A DNA stretch of 64,000 nucleotides, from positions 57,800,022 through 57,864,021 of the forward strand of contig OZ026628.1 of the NCBI GenBank assembly GCA_964020975.1, written 5' to 3'. Shown here piece by piece: positions 1 to 11,517 of this stretch. This DNA is from Hermodice carunculata (lineage: Eukaryota > Annelida > Polychaeta > Eunicida > Amphinomidae). Under the pieces are notes generated by a model that saw only the letters and a program-made list of their open reading frames with translations, searched no databases and was not told the DNA's origin. Made by a program: the position numbers and the translations under genes. Each line of letters opens with the position of its first letter. The first letter of the stretch is position 1.

Positions 1-17
1 TGTTTATATGTTTTTAG

Positions 18-150
18 CGCTGTGTAAAAAGGTAGCAGATTATGACAAGAGCCAGCTGGAGCGTGTGCTACCGTCTCTGCAGCGTCGGATCACACAGACA
101 ATGAACGCCTTGCCACATTGCTTGCAGGTCAAAGAGTCTGCCCAGGCGTG
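18..150 (+). CDS. HAUS5: HAUS augmin-like complex subunit 5, penultimate coding exon
   Basis: Internal coding exon of HAUS5, a subunit of augmin, the eight-protein complex that recruits gamma-tubulin to spindle microtubules for branching nucleation. A TTTTTAG acceptor precedes it and a GTAAGT donor starts at 151. Only one frame is open, starting at base 20, and it encodes a helical segment (LERVLPSLQRR, then MNALPHCLQV) ending in AQA and the first two bases of a Trp codon. Joined to the exon at 2589 it gives the junction WWEQPAQ. From memory of the human protein, the HAUS5 C-terminus contains WWEQPGQ preceded by a similar helix. The gene continues upstream of the window. The assignment rests on that short diagnostic motif plus matching exon phase and helix pattern. 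Confidence 0.85.
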
Positions 151-1770
151 GTAAGTGTGACATACGGTTATCCCTGCCTTGAGTGATTCTAATCTGAGAG
201 ACAGTTAAACAGAATCCTAAATCTTATTTTGACTTTGGCATGAGACCACTTTTCACCCCATTCTGATATATTAAAGTCAATGTGTGAGTGCACTGAAGCC
301 CGCAATACACTTTCTGTGCCTTATTGTCACTTTTTCTTGCTATATTAATTACCAAAACACCTGCCTGCAACCACTCTGCCAAGGTTTTGAGACAACAGAC
401 ATGATTAAATGCATTTTTCAGTGGCTGACTTTTATGATTAACATGTTGATTTAATATAGCTTATTCTAAAAAATGAACATGAAGAAATTTTTTTGGATCA
501 AGATTGAAAGAAGTTACACAGAGAAAGGAATGGTAATCAGTTGACACCAGTGTTGTCTCGATGATTACGTAATGCTAATAAGACTGGATAGATGTGGTCT
601 CTCTGAAGCCTTAGGTCAGTGTGGCACCCCTTTGCCTAGCCTTGGTAGGAGAAATGAGGGTCAGACCCTCCCTGCGAAATAGGCTCTAGGCCGTGTATCC
701 TTAGCTGAGGTATTCATGGCATGTGGTTATGTCCACCTGCCATTTATTTGTGGACATGTTAATCTCAAAAACTTACCAGCGACCTGAAACTGAAATAGGA
801 GAGGTCGCAGTAAACATTTGTTTATGGACTAGAGGCGTGCGTTCCTATAACGTTCAATATGTTGAATAGTTTTGCAGTAAAAGTTATCAAATTTACAAAG
901 ATGTATTTCAACTACATAGAACCATTTAGCACGAAGCGGTTTCAAAGTTACATAGGTGCAGATTACAATGGAAACTAATGGAAATGCACATAGCTAGCCT
1001 GCCTGCCTACATAGCCCTGAGAACCTATATGAACTAGTTGATCTTGACCTTACCTATTTACCTCATTGGTACCCTGACACCGTTTGTTGACTGGATTACA
1101 TTTTGGTGACCTTGACCTCGTTTTCAAGGTCACAGGACCCATGTAAAGGTGGGCCCATCAGTCTCTGCTTTACATTGGCAGTTCCGCTACTTTGTTATAT
1201 CATTACCCAATAATTTTAACTGTGTTTCTCTTTTACTGAACTCTATAAATATATTTAAGGGTGAATTAAATTCTGCATGGTTTTTAATTTTGTATAAGAA
1301 CGACAAAATGATAAATTGGTGAATGTAAATCGTTACTTCGGAAATGACAAATCTGTGAATCTTTTCCTCTTTTTTCACACTACAAATGTAAACTCAGTGC
1401 ATGTGTATTACGTGACATTAAGCATAGCTCCATACAGGTATATAGGGGCCTGAGCAGTCTTCCTGTCTCAGACGAGATAAACAAATTGTCATGAAGAGTC
1501 GGACTTTTAGCCTCTAGACTCACTGGCCCCTCATCCTAGTGTAAGTTCAAATTTGAGAAATACTTGCAAGACTCTCTCCGCAAGAAGTCCATGCTATGAG
1601 ATATTGAAATGAGAAAAACCTAGTAACTCAGAACAGTACATGGACAAGTGTAAGAAAAACCTTGTTAGAAAGAAGTGGCTAGCTTTTTCCAGAAAATATG
1701 GTGTGGGTCTTCTTGGGAGATACCAGGAAGACTTAGCATCTTTCATGATCATAGTTCGAATGACCCTTAA

Positions 1771-1978
1771 AGTGCTGATTTAAGATTGAGTCAACAGCTT
1801 TCCTCGGGACACTTTGCACGCAAAGTGTCCTGAGGAAAGCTGTTGAATAAGACTACTGTTTGCTTTATACTAGGCTTGCTGGTATTGGATTGATAGGTAT
1901 CTTCATGAGGAATTGGAATCTTTTAATCATTATATGTTCAACGGTTATGAGAAAACGACCATAGTTGTGATTAGCACT
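1771..1978. mobile_element. Palindromic MITE 1, TTAA-flanked
   Basis: A 208-bp non-autonomous element flanked by TTAA at 1767-1770 and 1979-1982. Including the flanks, CCCTTAAAGTGCTGAT at 1764-1779 matches the inverse of 1970-1985 at 15 of 16 bases. A 26-bp palindrome with a single G.T wobble lies inside (arms 1791-1816 and 1821-1846, loop 4 bases). No coding capacity. TTAA duplications are typical of the piggyBac superfamily, but no transposase is present to confirm that. Confidence 0.7.
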
Positions 1979-2302
1979 TTAAGGGTTGAAAAGAATATTT
2001 TTTTCAGTCTGTGTGACATGTATACATTCTATTTCACTTGAAGTGGTCATATGAAAAAGAAAAAAATGAGCGAAAGAGGACTGCTTTATTTTTGTTTTGC
2101 TATTTATTAGGCAATTTAGGCAGTGTAATCAGGAAAAAAATCTCAGTCATAGTGAATGATTTTTTACATTATCAATATATGCAGAAATTTGACCAAACAA
2201 TGACAAGTAAAATATTCCATTAGAACTGCATTAGGAGATATTTTACCAAACTGTCTTGCTTCATCCCAAAGAGCTTTCTTCATTTGACTCAAAATCCCTT
2301 AA

Positions 2303-2533
2303 CTCATTCAACCGTAATGGTGCTTTTTCCCACTAATATTTAAATGTCCTCTGCTAATTGTATTTTACTAATTTAAGGGTTATTTTTTAAAATTTTAGAT
2401 GAAACTTGCATGGAAAATCATTCCAAATTATATGCCCATGGTCAACAGCTTTCCTCGGCGCACTCTGGGCACAATGTGCCTAGAGTGTGCCAAGGAAAAC
2501 TGTTGACACGGTCTTCTATCAGGGTGGAATGAG
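2303..2533. mobile_element. Palindromic MITE 2, TTAA-flanked
   Basis: A 231-bp element flanked by TTAA at 2299-2302 and 2534-2537. The terminal inverted repeats (2298-2313 against 2523-2538) match at 15 of 16 positions. A 32-bp near-perfect palindrome (arms 2442-2473 and 2475-2506, four transitions) starts with the same 17 bases as the palindrome of MITE 1, TCAACAGCTTTCCTCGG, although the outer TIRs differ. It ends only about 50 bases before the acceptor of the last HAUS5 exon. Confidence 0.7.
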
Positions 2534-2588
2534 TTAAGATGAAGCACACTGGATGGCAATAAAAATTGTGATCGCCAATTTTTTTCAG

Positions 2589-2715
2589 GTGGGAACAACC
2601 TGCGCAGAACACGACCCCTTGGCTAACACACAACAAGCTAACTCTTCAGCAGTGGAGGGACAAATGGACTGTTGCTGTCACAAGACTACGTCAGTTACAA
2701 TTTCACGCCCAGTGA
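2589..2715 (+). CDS. HAUS5: HAUS augmin-like complex subunit 5, last coding exon
   Basis: Terminal exon of HAUS5. The acceptor TTTTTCAG ends at 2588. The first base completes a Trp codon with the exon at 18-150, giving WWEQPAQ, then LTLQQWRDKW and TRLRQLQFHAQ, and a TGA stop at 2713-2715. The human protein ends similarly, with WWEQPGQ followed by LSLPQWRLRW and a short leucine-rich tail. Tryptophans and the Gln-Trp pair are in the same order and spacing, so the reading is strong. The downstream 3' UTR is not defined: I see no AATAAA in the next 800 bases, and the nearest variant is ATTAAA at 3552-3557. Confidence 0.88.
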
Positions 2716-4140
2716 TATGACTGTCAACAGTGTTCTGAAGGGTGCTCATACATGGCAAAATAATGAATTACAGTGTGGAGCAAAATGGCATATTCAGAGA
2801 CTACCGTATTTTATTCCATATTAGCACCTTGCCCTTATAAGCACCCCCTCAGTTTTCGGATTGTGAGGAAGCTGAAGAATCCTAATTATTTTCCTGTCGC
2901 CACTGTTTTAAAGGTTCCTAAGAGGTACAATGTTCAAAATTTTAGTCCGCAATTGACGTCACTAAAATTCCTCACCCTAAAGAGGAACAATACTGTTTTA
3001 CGCATGGAATGATGAATGTAGTCTGTTCACAAGGGCAAAAAAAAATGTACTTTTTGCAACAGATATGTAGAGTGAAATGAGGCTTTGTCAAATGCATTTT
3101 GGACAAAACCAAGGTGTTGTGTTATGGGGTGAGGAGGTTGCAATTTACAATGAACATGAGTATGTTTATTCATACCATGAAGGAAGGATTCATGTGCTAG
3201 TCCTCATTATAAGTTAATATATTTCTCTATTCACATTCCAAACTTTATCCCTGAGAGTAAAAAAGACAACACACAAATGTACATACATATGTTTTGACCA
3301 TCTCTCATTACTATAAGTTATAGAAGACCCTACGTTTTTGTCAGGGATGGAAATTGTCAGCTGATCAGCAGATGTTCAGGGTTTTTTTTGTGTAAATATG
3401 CAAATACTTTTCTTTGTTAGACACTTCTGTTTCAGTCTTTTCCAGGTCATTTCAGAGGTTTTTTTTGCCAAAAAAAAAAAGAAGCATTCTTATCCCAGGT
3501 TTATAGGTTTATCTACTACAATACAATATTGTGGCTTAATCTTCAAATGACATTAAACAGGCCCTAATATTATTGACCAGATGATGTTTTTGGTTTTTTT
3601 TTTGTTTTTTTTAAAGGCAAATTAGGGCTCTTCCAGTTGAAACTATATGGTGGGGGGGGGGGGGGGGGGCAGAACTCGCATGTATTTTTCAATATTTTGT
3701 TGGCCCTCGGTGAAAACACTTGTACCTGGCCATATCTCTACTATTCTTTCTTTTTTTTTTTTTTCTTTCTTTCTTTTTTTTTTTTTTTTATAGGTGGTGC
3801 CCTAAAATTTTGTCTGGCGTTCTGCCCCCCTTGTAAATTAACTGGAAGAGCCTTTACTATAACTTGCTTCACTTTCACTGTATTGTTATTTTTACTTATT
3901 TTATTGATGGCACAAAACCATGAAGATGAAAACACAGTGAAATAGCATTTTTACACTGTTTGAATAGGAATTATGAAAAATGCAAAAACCATGAAAACGT
4001 AAACAGTTCAATATAAGGCAATTTACAGTATACCATGGTGCTTGATTGACACCCTGCTGTGGAATCATAATTCACTCCTTTCACAAACCATACAAAGCAT
4101 TTCCACCCCTCAGGAACAGCAATCTAGAATCCTTATTATG
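2716..4140. other. HAUS5 3' flank, no gene seen
   Basis: A+T-rich sequence, probably starting with the HAUS5 3' UTR. It holds an 18-base G run at 3652-3669 and T-rich low-complexity sequence at 3747-3790. Open frames across these tracts are driven by composition and are not supported as genes. Confidence 0.5.
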
Positions 4141-4737
4141 CCCCCCTCCTACCGGTGGAGGGGTGTATAGAAGCTGCTTTTTGCGTCTGTGTGTCCGTCA
4201 ATCTGTCTGCTATACGTGTCCAGGCTATAATTCACTTGGCCTTCAACTTAGATTAATGAAACTTTACACACCGGTGCATTTCGACATAAGGGTGTGTCAT
4301 GTACCAAAAGGAGGTCACTAGGTCAAGTATCTGGGTCACAGTGACATATCTTTATAAAATCATGTCCAAGCTATGATTCCTTTACTGTTCAAATTTGTTT
4401 CATGAAATTTAACACTTATATGTTGGCCTAGACGTGTGTTATAAAACAAAAGTAGGCCGCTAGGTCAAGTATCTGGGGCAAGGTGATACATTTATGTAAA
4501 ACGGCATTACACTTCATGTCTGGGCTGTTCTTCTGTTGACCTTTGACTTAAAATCACAAAGCTTTACACACCTGTGTAACTGGACACATGAGTGTGTCAT
4601 GCATAAAAGTAGGTCACTAGGTCAAGTATGTGGGTCACCATGATGGCCTACTTGTATTGACTACAGTCATTCTTAAATGAGACCTGTGATTAGCAAGGTT
4701 ATAAATGAGGTGAGGGGAGCATGGATCCAGCAATCTC
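4141..4737 (+). repeat. Dispersed repeat R1, copy 1 (hairpin head, tandem core)
   Basis: Starts with a small hairpin (CCCCTCC at 4143-4149, GGAGGGG at 4157-4163), then GTCTGTGTGTCCGTC. Three core units of about 150 bp follow, each containing GTCACTAGGTCAAGTAT or a close variant (near 4,315, 4,465 and 4,615). It ends with GATTAGCAAGGTTATAAAT and AGCAATCTCTGATTG, which recur at the end of copy 2 (about 24,718-24,775). Non-coding. Confidence 0.75.
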
Positions 4738-4739
4738 TG

Positions 4740-4816
4740 ATTGTATTTTAATTATAATTGAGAGAGGCTCTTCTTGAGTAGTTCAAATTTAGTTGCAGTT
4801 GGCAGTGAAAGAGTTA
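4740..4816. repeat. MITE terminus, family with GCAGTTGGCA end
   Basis: The segment from AATTGAGAG to GTTGCAGTTGGCAGTG and AAAGAGTTAA recurs at 25,381-25,476 and 57,853-57,955. It ends in TTAA here, like the TTAA-flanked MITEs in the HAUS5 intron. Only this end was recognised; the partner end was not found nearby. Confidence 0.55.
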
Positions 4817-6200
4817 AACAAGAAGTATGTATTCCAGCAAGAATGCCTGATACCTACTCAAGGTTGCCTCCAGAACCAAATTTTAGGGTACAGAAAGGTG
4901 CCATGTCACATGCTGAAGCCATATAACTGGGGGGGTTCTGGAGCCCTCCCCTAGAAAACCTTTTAAACTTAGATGCTGCTTTGGAATCAATTCTATGGCA
5001 CTTCTGGAGGCTCAGGAAACCAAAAAGGCTTTGAAAGTCTTAGTTTTTAGCCCCAGAATGTTCCAGCTTGCATCAGTTTGCATGTTACTTTCAAACATTT
5101 TAATGTACAGATTCTTACCCACAGAAAATTTTAGGGTATGGAATTTTACCCATTTTACCCTCTGGCAGATACCCTGCTACTGTAAAAGACCTTGCATCCC
5201 TAACACACATCCTTTATCAGCACCTCCTTGAAAACATGCTACATATTGCCATAAAAACAGCTTCATCATCAACATTTACCCTCATCTTTTTCAGTTCCAA
5301 CTGGGACTCCTGTCAAATTACTTAAGCAGAACTTTGCTGAATTATCATAAGGGTACTAGAATCTAGATTCATATTCCTTGTCAGAATCATTTGTTTTGAA
5401 GTTCTGTAGGATGCAGGAAAGTTACATGCACTGTACATCAAGATCACTGTCAGCAAAAGTTGAAAATGGTACCAAACATAGGGAAATAAATTTATACTAT
5501 GCCAAGGAGGATGAGAATTGCTGTTTTAACTGTTTTTTTTAATGAACCACAACGTGCTACAACACAGCGGGAATGAGCGAGAGAGTCGCATAAAATTCGG
5601 ATTAACCAACAGGCAAGGGAACGGAATGGCGCTAGATGACTTCAAGCAGCAGCTAAATGATGTTATGTGAAATCTACACCAAGCCAGATTCGACTGAAAA
5701 AGAGTATATACAAGAGTATAAGATAATATCCAGTCCTCCCACACCTTGGAAAGCGCTAGTCAACTGTGAATCCGACATGTACATCTCACTGCATGGCTTA
5801 TGAAATGTTCATGAATAATATAGTGCTATACTGTCAAAGTCTGTCTAGTTATGCTGCCATCTGGTGACTATTACATGTACCACGAGTCCCTTTTGTGGTT
5901 TTAGGGCAATATCTCTGACAGGGCTGCCTCTGGGGGATTTAGGAGACTTTGCACTGGCAAACCTGATTTTATCTACTGTGTACAAGACACACAATAGAGG
6001 TGAAGGTAAAGGCTACATGGTGGCAGTGGAGATCCAAGCTCAGGCCAAGGGACCTCTTCTGTAAATACAAGCCATAATCTGCATCACCAGCAAGTGGAGC
6101 AAAAGTAACGGGCTTTGTAAATTTCGACCATGAGTGACATTGAAAAGTCATATTGGCTTACATCTTGGTCATTGTAGTTCCAAGGCCCCTGGTTACCATT
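4817..6200. other. No gene seen
   Basis: Ordinary A+T-rich intergenic sequence. No exon with convincing splice sites or family similarity was found. Short open frames on both strands have no recognisable content. Confidence 0.5.
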
Positions 6201-6800
6201 GAATATAAAAAGGAAAGTATCTGAGCTTATCTTATGGTCCTTCATCCATCGTCAACAATCGACTTCTTCAAAACCATCAGCTAGATTTACTTCATACTTA
6301 GTGGCAATGTACCTTGGGTGGGTCTCTATGAAGTTTGTTCAAATGGTCACGCTCCAGTGATTTTAGGATTTTTTAGGATTTTTTTAGGTCTTTTGACTTT
6401 TCTGTCAGCAGAGCTATTGGAATACAGTGTCATCCGTTGTAGGTCTGTCCATCCCTCCGTCACTAGATTTTTATATTTTCGACTTCTCTAAAAACTGCCT
6501 CATGAAATGTTTTGATTTTGCACATGGATGTTGCCCAGATGGACCTCTACTAAGTTTGCAAAGGAGATAATGATGCAATAATTTTTCTATTTTTGATGAT
6601 TTTTTTAAATATATTTTTTGAGAAAAAAAAATCAAATTTTCCTGTCTCAAGAACTACCTGAGTAGTTGCTTTGATATTGCACATAGGGTCACCTGGGGTC
6701 ACCTAGTTCCTATTTCAGCCACCAGGTGGCACTGCAAATTTTTCCATGATTTTTGTATGTTAAGTATGTATTTCAAATGCCCCTAATTGGCATAATTTTA
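6200..6800 (+). repeat. R4 repeat fragments
   Basis: Contains the R4 landmarks CTTGGGTGGGTCTC (about 6,313) and TTCAAATGGTCACGCTCCAG. A second variant follows from about 6,470, with CATGAAATGTTTTGATTTTG and CACATGGATGTTGCCCAG, and this variant recurs at about 18,880-19,140. Diverged and non-coding. Confidence 0.65.
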
Positions 6801-6957
6801 AACATCCTCATTCCTGAGTATAAAACGGTCAAACTCCTTGTAAGGAGGTACAATCATGCCGAGTTTGGTGTTTCTATGTATAATAGTGTCCGGGAAAAGT
6901 GTCGGACAAATTTGCTGGTAGGAAGAGAGAAAGAGAAAGAAAGAAAGGAAAAACAGA

Positions 6958-6983
6958 AAAGTGTGTGTGTCAACACACACTTT
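6958..6983. repeat. Perfect hairpin, 11-bp arms
   Basis: AAAGTGTGTGT (6958-6968) and ACACACACTTT (6973-6983) are exact inverses around a GTCA loop. It resembles the GT/CA-rich hairpin at 48,540-48,563 and probably marks the head of a dispersed repeat running rightwards, although the body was not matched. Confidence 0.6.
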
Positions 6984-7199
6984 AATTAACTTGAAGTGTG
7001 CTCTCACATGTGGCATATCAGCTGTGCACTAACAAGCAGGTCTACTGTGGGAAAACTAAGTGACCGCACTTTTATCATGTCAAATACTTTAATTAATTTC
7101 AAAATAACACGTTTTATCTTGTTATATTCGAAGATATCAACTGTTTTCTTTGTGATGGCTCCCTTCTGGGTGAAAAATATTTGGCAATTGCCACAAATT

Positions 7200-7500
7200 T
7201 AAATTCAGATATTTAAACACAATATATATATATATATGTTGTTTTTTGTAAACATAGAACCAGTTAACTTCAGTAGCTGACTCCACATGTATTATTCATG
7301 CTATTACTTGAAAATGTGGACTCAAGCACTTTTATTTATATTTTTTTTTTGTGTGTTCATGGTATTATTGTCAAAATCAAAACATTCCATGCAGCAGGTT
7401 TTAGAGAAGTCGAAAATGTAAAAATCTAATGACGGAGTGTGGACAGACAGACAACGGATGACAAGTTCCAAAAACATCTGTATTTTCTCAAATATACAAT
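7200..7500. other. Short spacer before LINE A, no gene seen
   Basis: A short (TA)n tract near 7,224-7,237, then GACGGAGTGTGGACAGACAGACAACGG near 7,433. The latter reads as the inverse of the GTCC-rich head of an R4-type repeat. No exon seen. Confidence 0.4.
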
Positions 7501-7839
7501 TTGCGATTGACTATACCATTTGAACTGTACCTCACACAATAGACTGGATTATGAGTTTATCGAAAAAGATGTGTGGAGCTGCAAACGCTGTAACCAAAGT
7601 ATTTTTCCATATAATCATGATGATGACAATGACTTTCTTACCGCCTTATCAAATTTCTTCTTTGAAAAGACACACTTGGATTTCCAGAAATTGAATGAGA
7701 AAATATTCTCCCCTTTTGAACTGAGTGATGAAAAGGTGAACAATCCCTTATATACATTATATGACCCAGACTTTCAACATTTCAGTGATGTATGCTCTAT
7801 ATTATACAGAAGACGGTTTTAATGAGTTGAATAATGAAA

Positions 7840-8550
7840 TGGCTGTTTCCCAACTTTCCCTATTGTACTTAAATATACGATCTCTTCAGTCCCATTTTAC
7901 TACCCTTGAATCCTACTTGGAAGCATTGAGCACAAATTTTAGTGTTATTGTACTAACCGAAACCTGGTTGAATGAAACTAACGTTTATCTATGTAGTTTG
8001 GATGGCTATACACACTTTGCCCAAGCCAGACCCTATAGAAAGGGAGGTGGTGTTTCTGTATTCGTTAAAGAATACCCCTGCAGGTGCATGAACGGAATGA
8101 TCTGAATTTGAATTACAACACATTTGAGTCACTTTTTATTGAAGTTGAAAATTTACCTAAAGCAAATGAGCAAAATGTAATTGTAGCCATTGTGTATCGC
8201 CCTCCAAACACCAGTGTCACAGATTTTAATTACAATATGAAAGATACTGTGGAAAAGCTTACAAATAAGAAGAAAAAAATATGTTATCTAATGGGTGATT
8301 TTAACATTGATCTCATAAAACAAGACAGTCATATAAGTACAAATGAATTTTTGGATATAATATATGGAGTCTCATTTATTCCCCTCATAAATCGGCCAAC
8401 AAGAGTCACATCCACCTCAGCAACACTAATTGATAATATCTTTACAAATGACTATGGTGAAGAAAGTTTTGCATATATTGGAATCTTGTACTGCGATATA
8501 AATGACCACTTCCCAGTATTCCATATTACAATGCATGAAGAAATCACTAA
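7840..8550 (+). pseudogene. LINE A endonuclease domain (exonuclease/endonuclease/phosphatase fold)
   Basis: This domain nicks target DNA to prime reverse transcription. Visible motifs in order are LNIRSL, TETWL (the catalytic Glu, near 7,957), VYRPP, GDFNIDL (near 8,294), ATLIDNIF and DINDHFPVF (near 8,497, where most relatives have SDH). A frameshift near 8,090 separates TETWL from VYRPP. Length and motif order fit a complete but broken domain. The ND for SD change just before the catalytic His is a likely decay mutation. Confidence 0.85.
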
Positions 8551-9133
8551 GAAGCCTGTTATTAATACTAAACAAATTATCAACCATTCAACTCTTTCAA
8601 AATTAAAGCAGTCACTTCAACAAATTGATTTGAGCAGTACGACTGGTGCCACCTGTGCACAGTCTGCATACTCAAAATTGCATGAATCATTTTCCCTATC
8701 ATTATAATAAATACATTCCAAAGGTTGAATACAAATTCAGAATAGAAAAATACAAGCCATGGATATCAGCATGTTTACTAAAATCCATAAAACATAAACA
8801 TGAACTATACATTCAATCTCTAAAGGGCAACATAGATAAAAGAATATACACTTCATATCAAAATAAGTCGAATCACCTACTTTGTAGCTCTAAACCTCAA
8901 TATTATATAGGCTTAATGGAACAAAATAAAAACAATTTAGCCAAGTCTTGGAGAATTATAAAACAAATTATAAATAAAATGAAAAACAATGTAACCTCAA
9001 ACTCTCAATTTATACATAATGGTAAACTTCTTGAAAATTCACATGATATAGAAAACTCATTTAATGATTATTTTATCAATGTAGGACCGACACTGGCTCA
9101 CAAAATACCACAAACAAAAGTGCAAGAGAACAC

Positions 9134-10520
9134 TTGCCCGTACCAATGCTCAAATCATTATTTTTATCCCCTGTAACAGAGCAGGAAGTCATGTCATTAA
9201 TTAAGATGTTGAAACATACTAGTCCAGGTTGGGATGAGGTTGATAGTAGGGTTATCAAAGCAGTAGCTATAGAAATTATAGAACCCTTAACATATATTAT
9301 TAACCAATCTATAATTAAGGTCAAATTCCCTCAGAGCTCAAATTGGCTAAAGTTAACCGTATTTTCAAAGCCAGAGACGCTAAAACATTCTCTAATTATA
9401 CGCTCTTTTCAGTTTTGCCAGTATTTTCAAAACTACTGGAAAGAGCAATACATAAACGCCCAATTACATTCCTTAATGAAAACAAAATATTATATGACTA
9501 TCAGTTTGGATTTCAGGAAGGTTATTCCACTGAATTGGCACTCGCGCTGTTTTTAGACAAGGTCACAAACTCACTTGAAAATAAAGAATTTGTAATTGGA
9601 ATATTTTTGGATCTATCCAAAGCATTCGTCACTATTAACCACAGACTTTAATTGGAAAAATTAGAATCTTCTAGAATCCGGGGTATTGCGTTAACCTGGT
9701 TTAGAAATTATATATCTAATACAAGTCAATATGTAATCTATAATGGGGAATGTTCTGCTCATGAAACCTTAAAATGTGGTGTACCACAAGGTTCAATTTT
9801 AGGACCATTGTTATTGTTATCAATGATTTATATCTAGTATCAGATAAATTAGTTTCTGTTCTGTTTGTAGACGAAACCATCTTTCTCATTACAGGGAAAA
9901 ATCCTAAACAAGTAAATGATATATTAAACAATGAAGTGGGGAAATATCACAATGGTTCAAAGTGAATCAATTATCTGTAAACTTAAAGAAAAACAAACAA
10001 AAAAACAATTATATGTTATTCCATTCATTCACTAAATCAAAATTAAAAAATGATCAATTTCAAATTTAGATTGAAGATAACAAATAGAGCAAGTTAATGT
10101 AACAAAAGTTTTAGGTGTGCTAATTGACGAAAATCTTAGCTGGAAACGGCATATTGAATACACTGCCAATAAAATAGCCAAAGTTGTTGGAATTATGGTT
10201 AAAGCAAGACTTTATGTATGTAGAAAAACTTTAGGTAATCTCTATTACACATTTGCCTGTCCATATTAAACTTACTGCAACATATTATGGTCATCTACTT
10301 ACCCTTCAAATTTAAAAATATTAGAATGTCTCCAAAAGAAGATAATCAGAATAATAACTTTCTCGCATCCTCAATCCCATAGTTTTCCATTGTTCAATTC
10401 CCTAAATATTACGTCCTTTTCAAAAATTAATGTTTATCTTGCATGTATATTCATGCATAGGCATAAGACTAACAAGTTACCTATAATCTTCCATAGTTTT
10501 TTCACATTTAATACAGACTC
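9134..10520 (+). pseudogene. LINE A reverse transcriptase domain
   Basis: Copies the element RNA at the nicked target. Seen in order: a GWDEVDSRVIK motif near 9,228, QFGFQEGYST near 9,500, LDLSKAF near 9,607 (with VTINH where DTVNH is usual), RGIALTWF, GVPQGSILGP near 9,778, and FVDETIF near 9,863 in place of the catalytic FADDT. The changed catalytic aspartate, the TAA at about 9,650 and several frame changes (near 9,170, 9,350, 9,830 and 9,960) show it is dead. The C-terminal region reads KVLGVLIDENLSW, then LECLQKKIIRII. Confidence 0.88.
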
Positions 10521-10772
10521 AGACTCCGATGACATTTATTTGACACATCAAAAAACAATACATACATGGGGAATACAAGTTTCAAAATTATATCACAGCA
10601 GTAACCATTTAGTAAAATTGCAACAAGTAATGTGTCAGGATGACCCCTGCTAAGGAAATAAGTTTCCATTATAACAGGAGCCACCTTGGAGAGATATTAA
10701 CTGATTAAGTAAATTCACTCAAAATTTAGTAAACATAGTAAACATAAACATGAAACATAATCAATTTAAGAG

Positions 10773-11215
10773 TTACAAACATAGCAGTTGGGTATGGTAC
10801 ATACATTTTGAGTATAGATTCAAATAGTAATTTTTGATATATCCTGAAAACCCCGAGAGTGAATGAGTATGTAATTTATCAGTGATACAAGGGGGATGAT
10901 TTTGGAGTAAAGTTGGTATGTAATACCTGATAGACTGTTTGGATCTAGCTCTCGTAGGTACTGGGAAATGTGGATTATTAAGACCACAGGGGAAGTAAGT
11001 ATGATATGGTGGAGGGACTGAAAACATGTTCTGAAAATATTTTGGTAAGTCATCTCATGTGTATCTGAAGTAAAATCTTAATGCCTTTAACTGTAACAAA
11101 TCTTCAACTTTAAGAATACAGAGTATTTTAAATAGAGGATCAGTGTGGGATATGTACCTGGCATGTGGTATTAGACGAATGGCCATTTTTTTAAGGCAAT
11201 CCATGTTATAAATGA
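10773..11215 (-). mobile_element. LINE B: 3' fragment of a second non-LTR retrotransposon
   Basis: On the - strand, from 11,205 downwards, one frame reads DCLKKMAIRLI, HTDPLFKILCILK and a leucine-rich stretch. This is the usual sequence after the reverse transcriptase core of CR1/L2-group LINEs. Lower down, in shifted frames, come SIRYYIPTLLQN and SLSGFSGYIKNY, the typical C-terminal end. No polymerase core is present, so it is a severely 5'-truncated copy. It lies tail to tail with LINE A, and its sequence differs from LINE A. Confidence 0.7.
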
Positions 11216-11517
11216 TGATTGTGATAAGGAGGAGGAACAGGAGGCATCTACGACTGTGCAGCGGTCAGAAAGAAGCCTCCACCCACAATCCCATTCCTAA
11301 TGTACACATCTGCGTGGCCAAAGGAAAAACAGGGCATGACCATTGAGAATAAATGTCGCCATGAGTGAGCTGCAGCCAGAATTCAACATAGGCCTAAGTA
11401 AGGTCGATTGATAACTATTACAAGTCATGAAGGAAGACATTTTCCAGAAATACATGTACGTGGGTCATGAAGTGTTTAAGAGAGTATGTAGCCTAGGTCA
11501 AAGTTGTCTATCAGGTA

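Larger units (their letters stand above)
151..2588 (+). other. Last intron of HAUS5
   Basis: This 2.4-kb phase-2 intron runs from GTAAGT at 151 to a T-rich tract and CAG at 2586-2588. No further exon is visible inside. It carries two palindromic MITEs (about 1,771-1,978 and 2,303-2,533). The rest is ordinary A+T-rich sequence with short fragments of the GGTCA-rich dispersed repeats near 1,040-1,140. Confidence 0.8.
7500..10660 (+). mobile_element. LINE A: non-LTR retrotransposon with endonuclease and reverse transcriptase, broken
   Basis: About 3.1 kb of a LINE of the CR1/L2 group (clade not resolved). From 7,520 an N-terminal region has a WSCKRCN cysteine pair and FPYN, like the upstream part seen in some such elements. 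The apurinic-type endonuclease spans about 7,840-8,550, a linker about 8,600-9,150, and the reverse transcriptase about 9,134-10,520. Several frameshifts and at least one stop (at about 9,650) separate the domains, so it cannot make a full protein. The extreme C-terminus and 3' tail are unclear. No target-site duplication was recognised. Confidence 0.9.
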
